Of a stretch of 64,000 bases of DNA, positions 56,999 through 64,000 are shown one piece after another. Position 1 is the first letter of the stretch. Every line of letters begins with the position of its first letter. Origin of the DNA: Gammaproteobacteria bacterium (GTDB taxonomy: Bacteria > Pseudomonadota > Gammaproteobacteria > DSM-16500); assembly GCA_014132595.1 (NCBI GenBank), contig BMAG01000053.1, forward strand, positions 1 to 64,000, written 5' to 3'. Position numbers and translations under genes: made by a program. The notes under the pieces were generated by a model. That model saw nothing but the letters and a program-made list of their open reading frames with translations, did no database searches and was not told the DNA's origin.

Positions 56999-57067
56999 TC
57001 AAAAATACTGATGTGAAAAATCGCGTCTATCCTACTTGATCTCATAACAATTGACTACTGAAGAATT

Positions 57068-58093
57068 ATGAAACTAAACGATTTTCATTATGATTTGCCG
57101 GATGAGCTCATTGCACGTTTTCCATTAGAAAAACGCAGCTCAAGTAAACTGCTTTGTCTGGATTCCAAAACGGGTGCCATCATGCACCGTCAATTTATTG
57201 ATTTACTGGAATTGCTCGAACCCGGTGATTTGTTAGTTTGTAATAATAGTCGTGTTATTGCGGCTCGATTACTGGGACAAAAATCCAGTGGTGGTAAAGT
57301 TGAAATATTAGTGGAACGTATTCTGGATGCCAAACGCATTTTGGTACAAGCAAGAGCAAGTAAGGCACCTAAAATCGATAATGTCCTTATTTTTGCAAAT
57401 GAAATTAGCTTTACTGTGCTTGCACGTCACCAAGATTTATTTGAATTACAATGCGAAGATGACAGACATGTTTTGGAAGTGATCGAGGCGATTGGTCAGA
57501 TTCCTATTCCTCCTTATTTTTCGCGGCAACCGGATGCCAATGACAAGGAGCGTTATCAAACGGTTTATGCAGCGCATAAAGGTTCAGTTGCGGCACCTAC
57601 AGCGGGTTTGCATTTTGATATTGAGCTTTTAAATCAATTACGCAAAAAAGGAGTTGAGATCGGTTATGTGACATTACATGTGGGTGCAGGAACGTTTGCA
57701 TCTGTGCGTGTTGATGATATTACACAGCATCGAATGCATGCGGAATATATTGAAGTGTCTCAAGCGCTGTGTGAACAAATCAAAGCAACAAAAGCGCGCG
57801 GTAAACGCGTGATCGCAGTAGGTACCACAACGGCACGCTCTCTGGAAACCGCAAGCCGCACAGGTGTGCTGCAACCCTTTGTCGGGGATACGGATATTTT
57901 TATTTATCCGGGTTTTTCATTTCGGTGTATTGATGGATTGATTACTAATTTTCATTTGCCTTGTTCAACTTTATTGATGCTGGTTTGTGCCTGGGGAGGT
58001 TATGAAGCGGTAATGGAAGCCTATAAAGTTGCAGTACAGGAACGATATCGATTTTTTAGTTATGGCGATGCGATGTTCATCGCTAAATTGTAA
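57068..58093 (+). CDS. queA: S-adenosylmethionine:tRNA ribosyltransferase-isomerase
   Basis: Adds the cyclopentene ring to 7-aminomethyl-7-deazaguanine at tRNA position 34 (queuosine synthesis). 341 residues. Typical segments are FHYDLPDELIARFPLEKRSSSKLL, LLVCNNSRVIAARL, IPIPPYFSR, the core APTAGLHFD, the VTLHVGAGTF strand, and the end FHLPCSTLLMLV. Normally it is followed by tgt, the enzyme that inserts the precursor base. Here yajC comes next and tgt is not in this window. Confidence 0.97.
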   Translation: MKLNDFHYDLPDELIARFPLEKRSSSKLLCLDSKTGAIMHRQFIDLLELLEPGDLLVCNNSRVIAARLLGQKSSGGKVEILVERILDAKRILVQARASKAPKIDNVLIFANEISFTVLARHQDLFELQCEDDRHVLEVIEAIGQIPIPPYFSRQPDANDKERYQTVYAAHKGSVAAPTAGLHFDIELLNQLRKKGVEIGYVTLHVGAGTFASVRVDDITQHRMHAEYIEVSQALCEQIKATKARGKRVIAVGTTTARSLETASRTGVLQPFVGDTDIFIYPGFSFRCIDGLITNFHLPCSTLLMLVCAWGGYEAVMEAYKVAVQERYRFFSYGDAMFIAKL

Positions 58094-58152
58094 ACGCGCT
58101 CAAGCGCTGCTTTCCTTCGCTTATTAAGCACAATGAGCGTCTATTCTTGAGT

Positions 58153-58170
58153 CTGCGGAGGAAGGAACCC
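58153..58170 (+). repeat. Second copy of the 18-bp sequence
   Basis: Identical to 1925-1942 and in the same orientation relative to this strand. It lies in the 242-bp queA-yajC gap. It is flanked by GAGTCT (58149-58154) and AGACTC further on, which could pair. Apart from this I see no gene in 58094-58335. Confidence 0.5.
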
Positions 58171-58335
58171 AGAGAAGCATACGCGAGGAAAAGTAGACTC
58201 TGTGCGTTCACGATAGAGTTAGTTAAGCCTGAAATCCTATTTGCGTCTCCTCTCCGAAAAAGGTAGATTAGGTAACTTGATTTTGCCTGCGGGTGGCGAG
58301 GCTCCATTGAATCTATTTTGGTAAAGGAAAAAACT

Positions 58336-58698
58336 ATGAATCTTGTAAATAATATTATCAACTTCCTCATTAGCCCAGCCTATGCTGATACAGCGGCAGC
58401 AGCTCCAGGCCAACAAAATGGCGGTGGTTTTTCATTGATGCTCATGACCGGCATTTTTCTTCTTTTTATGTATTTCATCGTTTGGCGGCCACAAAGCAAA
58501 CGTGCCAAGGAACAACGCGATTTATTAAATTCACTCGCTAAAGGTGATGAAGTGGTTACAACAGGCGGTATTCTTGGGAAAATTGCGAAGATTAACGAGA
58601 ATTACGTGCAACTGTCCTTAACCGATAACGTTGAAATCATGATTCAAAAAAGCTCAATTGCGGGCGCATTGCCTAAAGGTACATTGAAGTCTATTTAA
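58336..58698 (+). CDS. yajC: Sec translocon accessory protein YajC
   Basis: 120-residue single-pass inner-membrane protein. It has a short periplasmic N-terminus with a Gln/Gly-rich stretch, then the helix FSLMLMTGIFLLFMYFIVW, the signature RPQSKRAKEQRDLLNSLAKGDEVVTTGG, and a beta-rich C-terminal domain. It partners SecD and SecF. The ATG at 58336 has AAAGGA seven bases upstream and is preferred to the in-frame start at 58318. Confidence 0.97.
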   Translation: MNLVNNIINFLISPAYADTAAAAPGQQNGGGFSLMLMTGIFLLFMYFIVWRPQSKRAKEQRDLLNSLAKGDEVVTTGGILGKIAKINENYVQLSLTDNVEIMIQKSSIAGALPKGTLKSI

Positions 58699-58723
58699 TC
58701 AGCTAAGGAATGTTGGGAAGACT

Positions 58724-60577
58724 ATGGTTTTTAATCGCTATCCTGTTTGGAAAAATATATTAGTTTTAGTGGTGATGATTGTTGCATTTTTTTATGCAGC
58801 ACCCAATTTGTTTGGTGATGATCCTGCAGTACAGATTTCGGGTGCGAATGCAGCCATCCCTGTAACGCAGGAGACCGCTGCAGCCGTTAAACAAACTTTG
58901 CAAAATGCACAATTGAATGCAAAACAAATAGAATGGCAAAATCATAGTTTGCTGCTTCGTTTTGCCTCAACAGATAATCAGCTAAAGGCGCGAGAAGCGA
59001 TACAGCAAGCGTTAGGTAATGATTATCTTGTTGCACTGAACTTGGCGCCTCGAACACCTGCCTGGCTTAAATCCATCGGCGCCATGCCGATGAAATATGG
59101 TCTGGACTTGCGTGGTGGTATTTATTTGTTAATGCAAGTAGATGCGGATTCTGTGCTAAAGCAACAAGTCGAAGGTGATCTCAATAACATATCTCAATTA
59201 TTAAGAACCGAACGTATCCGTTATTCGGGTATTTCACGTCAAAATGATAATAACATTGCGGTTGAGTTTCATTCAGCGGATGCTTTGAATGATGCCTATA
59301 GCACTTTAAGCCAGCATTTTACTGAATTTAATTGGACTAAAAACAATCTGACCTTGCAAGGTGTTTTTTCACCCGTGGTCTTGCAGCAGGCAAGACAGGA
59401 AATTTTAGATAAAACGGCTAATACTTTGCGTAACCGCGTTAATGAATTAGGAGTTTCAGAAGCAGTCGTCACTCAACAAGGTGCTTCACGTATTGCAGTT
59501 GAATTGCCAGGTATTTTGGATACAGCAGAAGCTAAAAATATTTTAGGAAAAACTGCGACATTAGAATTTCATTTAGTGGATGCTGAAAATGATCCGCACA
59601 GTGCCATCGGAGGTTTGGCGCCGCCTAATACGAAATTATATCAATATAACGGACAGCCCGTTTTATTAAAAAATCCGATTATTTTGCATGGCTCATCGAT
59701 TACCAGCGCGCGTTCGGGTATGGGTGAAGACGGCAGGGCATCGGTTGATATTCGTTTTAGCGGCAGTGAAGAAAGTTTATTTTCTCGTATTTCAGGAGAA
59801 AACATTGGGAAACCCATGGCGATTGTCTATGTGGATACAAAACCGCAAACGACCATGGTAAATGGCCAAAAGGTTGTAAGCTTTACGACAGAAAGACGTG
59901 TAATCAGTGTAGCAACCATACAATCCATGTTAGGCAGCCCATTCCAGGTTACTGGATTATCCAGTCAGGAAGAAGCTCGAACATTGGCTTTATTGTTGCG
60001 CGCAGGTGCTTTGAGTGCGCCTGTAGCTGTGATTGAAGAACGTGAGATGGGGCCCAGTCTCGGTGAGCAAAATATTCATATGGGGATCATGTCTGTCGTC
60101 GTAGGCTTTGCCTTAGTGGTGCTCTTTATGGCGTTGTATTATCGCGTGATGGGATTGATCGCTGATTTAGCCTTAGGCATGAATTTAATTTTAATTGTCG
60201 CTATTTTATCGTTGTTAGGTGCAACATTAACATTACCCGGTATTGCGGGGATTGTATTAACAGTGGCGCTCGCTGCGGATGCAAATGTATTAATCTTTGA
60301 GCGTATTCGCGAAGAACTGCGTAATGGCGCAGGAATACAAGCAAGTATTCATGCAGGTTATGAGCGGGCTTTAGTGACGATTGTCGATGCAAACGTAACG
60401 ACATTGATTGTGGCTATTGTTTTATTTAGCTTAGGGTCGAGTGTCGTAAAAAGTTTTGCAGTCACCGTGACAATTGGCGTGTTGACTTCAATGTTTACTG
60501 CGATTACGGGAACACGCGCCATCGTGAATTTGATGTACGGCGGCAAACCAGTCAAACATATTTCGATCGGGTTATAG
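58724..60577 (+). CDS. secD: Protein translocase subunit SecD
   Basis: 617-residue inner-membrane subunit that uses the proton gradient to complete export. It has an N-terminal helix, then the large periplasmic domain beginning with the D1 motif YGLDLRGGIYLLMQVD (about residues 126-141). Then come VRNELGVSEAVV-type P1 sequence (VNELGVSEAVV) and the C-terminal RND-like membrane domain with GEQNIHMGIMSVVVG, ADANVLIFERIREELRNG and the GTRAIVNL end. Confidence 0.97.
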   Translation: MVFNRYPVWKNILVLVVMIVAFFYAAPNLFGDDPAVQISGANAAIPVTQETAAAVKQTLQNAQLNAKQIEWQNHSLLLRFASTDNQLKAREAIQQALGNDYLVALNLAPRTPAWLKSIGAMPMKYGLDLRGGIYLLMQVDADSVLKQQVEGDLNNISQLLRTERIRYSGISRQNDNNIAVEFHSADALNDAYSTLSQHFTEFNWTKNNLTLQGVFSPVVLQQARQEILDKTANTLRNRVNELGVSEAVVTQQGASRIAVELPGILDTAEAKNILGKTATLEFHLVDAENDPHSAIGGLAPPNTKLYQYNGQPVLLKNPIILHGSSITSARSGMGEDGRASVDIRFSGSEESLFSRISGENIGKPMAIVYVDTKPQTTMVNGQKVVSFTTERRVISVATIQSMLGSPFQVTGLSSQEEARTLALLLRAGALSAPVAVIEEREMGPSLGEQNIHMGIMSVVVGFALVVLFMALYYRVMGLIADLALGMNLILIVAILSLLGATLTLPGIAGIVLTVALAADANVLIFERIREELRNGAGIQASIHAGYERALVTIVDANVTTLIVAIVLFSLGSSVVKSFAVTVTIGVLTSMFTAITGTRAIVNLMYGGKPVKHISIGL

Positions 60578-60586
60578 GAACAGAAC

Positions 60587-61516
60587 ATGGAATTTTTTAA
60601 ACATAATACACAAATTAATTTTATGGGACAGCGTAAACTCGCTGCTGTGTTATCACTGATTTTATTTGTTTTGTCATTGGTTTCTCTTGTCGTCAATGGA
60701 TTAACTTTGGGATTAGATTTTACCGGCGGCACGCAAATTCAATTGAATTTCCCTCAGGCTGCTAATTTAAATCAAATTCGAGATAATTTGCAAAAAGCAG
60801 GTTTTGCAGATGCGGTTGTGACCAGTTATGGTACTTCCCGTGATGTATTAGTGACTCTGGTACCCAAAAAATCAGTTGAAACCACTGAAGGTAAAGATGA
60901 AATGATGCGGCAAATTTTAACGGTCTTGCCGGATGCAAAAGTTCAGCAAGTGGATTCCGTTGGATCGCAGGTGGGGCAAGAGCTTGCAACAAAGGGCGCG
61001 CTTGCAGTTGTGGTCGCTTTGTTAGGCACGATGATTTATATCGCTTTACGTTTTGAGTGGCGTTTTGCTGTAGGTTCAACCTTTGCCTTGATTCATGATC
61101 CTGTGTTAATACTCGGGATATTTTCTTTCTTTCATCTGGAATTTAATTTAATTGCGCTTGCGGCTTTGCTCACGGTCATTGGTTATTCATTGAATGACAC
61201 GATCGTTATTTTTGATCGCATTCGAGAGAATTTTCGTAAATTACGTAAGGCAGAGCCTATTGATGTTGTGAATCAATCCATTAATCAAACCTTGTCACGT
61301 ACGATCATGACGTCCGCATTAACTTTGATGGTGGTTTTAGCGCTATTTTTCTTAGGCGGCAGTATGTTACATGGATTTGCACTTGCGATGATTATCGGTA
61401 TCGTGGTGGGTACCTATTCATCGATTTATGTCGCAGGATCATTATCACTTGCATTAGGATTAACACGACAGCATTTATTACCGGTTGCAAAAGAAGTATT
61501 AGACGATCGGCCGTAA
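60587..61516 (+). CDS. secF: Protein translocase subunit SecF
   Basis: 309-residue partner of SecD. It has GLDFTGGTQIQLNF after the first helix, the membrane motifs GYSLNDTIVIFDRIREN and LSRTIMTSALTLMVVLALFFLGG, and six helices in all. It begins 9 bp after secD. The unit ends at the palindromic repeat 61559-61680. Confidence 0.97.
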   Translation: MEFFKHNTQINFMGQRKLAAVLSLILFVLSLVSLVVNGLTLGLDFTGGTQIQLNFPQAANLNQIRDNLQKAGFADAVVTSYGTSRDVLVTLVPKKSVETTEGKDEMMRQILTVLPDAKVQQVDSVGSQVGQELATKGALAVVVALLGTMIYIALRFEWRFAVGSTFALIHDPVLILGIFSFFHLEFNLIALAALLTVIGYSLNDTIVIFDRIRENFRKLRKAEPIDVVNQSINQTLSRTIMTSALTLMVVLALFFLGGSMLHGFALAMIIGIVVGTYSSIYVAGSLSLALGLTRQHLLPVAKEVLDDRP

Positions 61517-61558
61517 GTTCCCTTTAACGCTGATCATTCTCTATCGCGGGCGTTATCG

Positions 61559-61680
61559 CCACCGTCATTGCGAGCAAAGCGAAGCAATCCATCTTTTAAG
61601 CAAGGATTAGGACGAAAGGGTTACTTTACTAAGATTTGCTTTTGAGATGTATTGCTTCGCTTTGCTCGCAATGACGGTGG
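61559..61680. repeat. 122-bp palindromic repeat element between secF and suhB
   Basis: Perfect 30-bp inverted ends (61559-61588 with 61651-61680, core GTCATTGCGAGCAAAGCGAA) around a 62-bp spacer. The ends are the same family as the core of the nuoB-nuoC element, differing by one base in the shared central part. Here there is one simple copy with no tandem units. By position it may act as a bidirectional terminator for the convergent secF and suhB genes. Confidence 0.88.
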
Positions 61681-61700
61681 TAGTTAGCCAATAACAGATT

Positions 61701-62489
61701 CTATCCCAAATGCGGCTTAATATTCTTCAACAACAACTTCAGTATTTTTGGATTACCTACAACAACATCGCCGCTATCAAGATAATCTTCTCCGCCATTG
61801 AGATCGCAAACTAAGCCGCCGGCTTCTTTTACCAGCAAAATACCTGCTGCAATATCCCAAATATGTAATCCAGATTCCCAAAACCCATCTAAACGGCCGC
61901 AGGCCACATACGCTAAATCCAATGTCGCAGCACCCGGGCGACGTATATCGCCGCATAAAGGAATAAGTGTTTCAACAATGCGCAAATGTGTAGATAACTC
62001 TGATGATGAATTGCGTTGTGTAAATCCTGTTGCAATCAAACAATTTTGAAGTTCGGTGTTCTTGCCTACACGAATACGTTTATCGTTTAATCGTGCACCT
62101 TTCCCTCGGCTCGCTGTAAACAATTCTTGGCGGACTGGATCATAAATAACTCCATGCTCAATTTTGCCTTTGTAACTGATACCAATTGAAACCGCAAATT
62201 GAGGAAAGCCATGAATAAAGTTACGGGTGCCGTCAATAGGATCAATGATCCATGTATAATCATTGCCCGCTGTTTCACCGCTTTCTTCGCCTAAAATCGC
62301 ATGATTAGGGTGCGCTTTTCGGATAATACTGATAATTTCTTGTTCTGCTTTTTGATCAATGTCCGTGACATAATCATTCGGCTTCTTTTGGCTAACATGC
62401 ACCGTATCAAGACGATCCAAGGCTCGAATGATGATCTTTCCGGCGGCTCTTGCTGCATTTACAGCAATATTAAGAATAGGTTCGCGCAT
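61701..62489 (-). CDS. suhB: Inositol-1-monophosphatase family protein SuhB
   Basis: 262 residues, Mg-dependent phosphatase fold. In gammaproteobacteria SuhB also joins the rRNA antitermination complex. Metal and substrate motifs are GEESGE (near residue 68), WIIDPIDGTRNFIHG and WDIAAGILLVKEAGG. I chose the ATG at 62489 (MREPILNIAVNAARAAG), which fits the family N-terminus. The longer in-frame start would run through the promoter region shared with trmJ. The ribosome-binding site is weak. Confidence 0.93.
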   Translation of the reverse strand: MREPILNIAVNAARAAGKIIIRALDRLDTVHVSQKKPNDYVTDIDQKAEQEIISIIRKAHPNHAILGEESGETAGNDYTWIIDPIDGTRNFIHGFPQFAVSIGISYKGKIEHGVIYDPVRQELFTASRGKGARLNDKRIRVGKNTELQNCLIATGFTQRNSSSELSTHLRIVETLIPLCGDIRRPGAATLDLAYVACGRLDGFWESGLHIWDIAAGILLVKEAGGLVCDLNGGEDYLDSGDVVVGNPKILKLLLKNIKPHLG

Positions 62490-62580
62490 AATTTTGTCAA
62501 ATAGCTCAATAAAGGGTATATAGAATAACAAATTTTCGGTAAGATGCCACGGGATAGTTGCTATTTTTGAGGATGTTTTA

Positions 62581-63300
62581 ATGTTAAAGAACATACGTAT
62601 TGTACTGGTGAACACATCTCACCCAGGCAATATTGGATCGGCCGCGCGTGCAATGAAAACAATGGGCTTGGAGAATCTTTATTTAGTCTCACCGCAACTT
62701 TTTCCCCATCCTAAAGCTGTCGAGATGGCAACGGGCGCAGCTGATATTTTGGATAAGGCCATCATCGTTTCGGATTTAACGGAGGCAATTTCTGATTGCA
62801 GTTTAGTGATAGGTACCAGCGCACGTTCTAGAACGATTCCCTGGCCCATGCTCTCAACTCGCGAATTTGCCGAAAAAGCCATTTCAGAATCTGCCAATAG
62901 TCACGTCGCCATTATTTTTGGTCGTGAACAATCTGGATTAACAAATGAAGAATTACATCTTTGTCATTACCATTTACAAATTCCATCGGACCCTCATTAT
63001 AGCTCTTTAAATATTGCAGCTGCTGTGCAAGTGGTTACCTATGAATTGCGCATGGCGAGCCTATCTGATCATCAGCCTGTATGGGATTATCAGTTTGCAA
63101 CCGCTTCCGAAATGCAGCGTTTCTATGAACATTTGGAAAAAACATTAATTCACTTAAGTTTTTTAAATCCTGAAACACCGCGTCAATTAATGACACGTTT
63201 GCGACGCCTTTTTAATCGCGCACGTCCAGATGTGATGGAAATTAATATTTTGCGTGGAATCCTGACTGAAATTGATAAAAAAACCCAAATTAAAAATTAG
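62581..63300 (+). CDS. trmJ: tRNA (cytidine/uridine-2'-O-)-methyltransferase TrmJ
   Basis: SPOUT-class enzyme that methylates the 2'-OH of residue 32 in tRNA anticodon loops with SAM. 239 residues. Knot motifs are VNTSHPGNIGSAARAMKTMG, IFGREQSGLTNEEL and SLNIAAAVQVVTYELR, and a C-terminal helical extension is present. GAGG precedes the ATG by seven bases. It is divergent from suhB, the usual neighbour in gammaproteobacteria. Its stop overlaps the stop of the next, convergent gene by 4 bp. Confidence 0.95.
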   Translation: MLKNIRIVLVNTSHPGNIGSAARAMKTMGLENLYLVSPQLFPHPKAVEMATGAADILDKAIIVSDLTEAISDCSLVIGTSARSRTIPWPMLSTREFAEKAISESANSHVAIIFGREQSGLTNEELHLCHYHLQIPSDPHYSSLNIAAAVQVVTYELRMASLSDHQPVWDYQFATASEMQRFYEHLEKTLIHLSFLNPETPRQLMTRLRRLFNRARPDVMEINILRGILTEIDKKTQIKN

Positions 63301-64000
63301 GTGATATAAATATCAAATTTATACATATTGGGCATTTCGACCGTTTTCCAATAGTGATAATTTTTCCATATTTCTTTAAACTGCGGGTAACGAGAGAGTA
63401 ATTGAATATAGTCTAAATTTGTTTGTGTTTCATCATAAGCAATAAACTCTAATCGATCGACATAAATTAAGGCGGGTCTATTTTTTTTGAGATCTTCAAC
63501 CAGCATATTTACAAAAAATTGTTCGTTTTTTTTGAGTTGGTTTGGATCCATGAATCGTTCAGGATAATGATAACGCTGCATCCAAGCTAGAAACTGTAAA
63601 CGAGAGGCATGTAATGCGTTTGCATGTTCGAAAACAGAAACCATATATGCCGCACTGCTTGATAAAAAATAAACATATTGGTTTTGTTTATTTGCTTGTA
63701 ATTCATCAATTAATGGCTGCAGATTAAGTTTTATTCGAACACTTTTTGCGTAATATGTTTTAAGAAAATGATATGGATATGAGAAAGCAATAAAAATTAA
63801 GAGCAAGGCAACGATAAATTCGGATTTATTAAAAGAATAGGTTGTCAGTAAGATGCTGAAAGACAGCATATAAATAATGATTGTTAAAGCTAGTGCAGGA
63901 AAGAGATGATAGTACCAGGGAAGTTGTTGAATGAGATAAGCAATAAAAAACCCCATCATGGCCATGAGTAATACCATTGCCACCTTATTATAGGCCTTAT
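63297..64000 (-). CDS. Membrane protein, C-terminal part only (window edge)
   Basis: The reading frame stays open to base 64000, so the N-terminus is outside the window. The visible ~234 residues begin with about three hydrophobic helices (MAMMGFFIAYLIQQLPWYYH, then LTIIIYMLSFSILLTTY, then FIVALLLIFIAFSY). A soluble domain of about 150 residues follows, with QYVYFLSSSAAYMVSVFEHA and RPALIYVDRLEFIAYDE. The layout of many helices followed by a C-terminal soluble domain recalls membrane glycosyltransferases of the mannosyltransferase type, but no diagnostic motif is in view. Confidence 0.75.
   Translation of the reverse strand, partial: KAYNKVAMVLLMAMMGFFIAYLIQQLPWYYHLFPALALTIIIYMLSFSILLTTYSFNKSEFIVALLLIFIAFSYPYHFLKTYYAKSVRIKLNLQPLIDELQANKQNQYVYFLSSSAAYMVSVFEHANALHASRLQFLAWMQRYHYPERFMDPNQLKKNEQFFVNMLVEDLKKNRPALIYVDRLEFIAYDETQTNLDYIQLLSRYPQFKEIWKNYHYWKTVEMPNMYKFDIYIT

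Noticed and set aside
58094-58335. Remnant of tgt
   Set aside because: I looked for Tgt-type segments in this gap on the plus strand and saw none.
58083-58370. 95-codon minus-strand frame across the queA-yajC gap
   Set aside because: It overlaps the 5' end of yajC and the 3' end of queA in antisense and lacks a ribosome-binding site. The gap has repeat-like and structured features instead.

Overview
The window looks like chromosome of a gammaproteobacterium, most likely a host-associated member of the Legionellales (Coxiella/Legionella side). It is AT-rich (about 40% G+C by eye). It combines typical gammaproteobacterial blocks (mutY-yggX, MFS-ssb divergent from uvrA, tpiA-secG-tRNA-Leu-nuoA..N, queA-yajC-secD-secF, suhB/trmJ) with large proteins of eukaryotic-like or effector-like character. 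The placement is an inference from gene content. No rRNA or marker phylogeny could be run.

Layout. 1-8.9 kb: typA (minus, cut by the window edge), then xth, rpmE, a short malic enzyme, an MFS transporter, a small secreted protein, two tiny membrane proteins, an FAD monooxygenase and a MazG-like protein. 9.0-11.7 kb: an 806-residue protein of unknown function with its own promoter, long leader and terminator. 11.8-21.4 kb: tRNA-Phe, yggX, mutY, a hutG-like ureohydrolase, an isochorismatase-family protein that has lost its catalytic cysteine, a biotin ligase without its DNA-binding domain, a PEBP protein, a GST, an alpha/beta hydrolase next to an erythromycin-esterase-like protein, an MgtC/DUF4010 membrane protein and a zinc alcohol dehydrogenase. 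21.5-26.5 kb: a tightly overlapping aroA-aroK-aroE-aroB-aroC operon covering five of the seven steps to chorismate. 26.5-33.3 kb: ssb, an MFS exporter, uvrA, an alpha/beta hydrolase and an NRAMP-like transporter. 33.3-37.8 kb: two unknown hydrophilic proteins, one with Ig-like and LPD7-like regions and one of 1130 residues with coiled coils. 37.9-54.1 kb: tpiA, secG, tRNA-Leu(GAG) and the complete 14-gene NADH:quinone oxidoreductase (complex I) operon. A 392-bp palindromic repeat is inserted between nuoB and nuoC. 54.2-56.7 kb: an F-box-like plus ankyrin-repeat protein. 56.7-64 kb: a small conserved-looking protein, queA, yajC-secD-secF (with no tgt between queA and yajC), a second palindromic repeat, suhB, trmJ and the C-terminal part of a membrane protein cut by the window edge.

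How the genes fit together. The core content is respiration (complex I), protein export (SecG, YajC, SecD, SecF), tRNA modification (QueA, TrmJ), DNA repair (Xth, MutY, UvrA, Ssb) and aromatic amino-acid precursor synthesis. The accessory layer consists of four large or unusual proteins (9.2, 33.3, 34.3 and 54.2 kb) sitting singly or in a pair between housekeeping operons. That is how Dot/Icm type IV effectors are usually distributed in this order, although no secretion genes are visible here. The most interesting items are the F-box/ankyrin protein, the aro operon whose order and kinase sequence resemble Chlamydiae, the cysteine-less isochorismatase, and the amplified palindrome inside the nuo operon.
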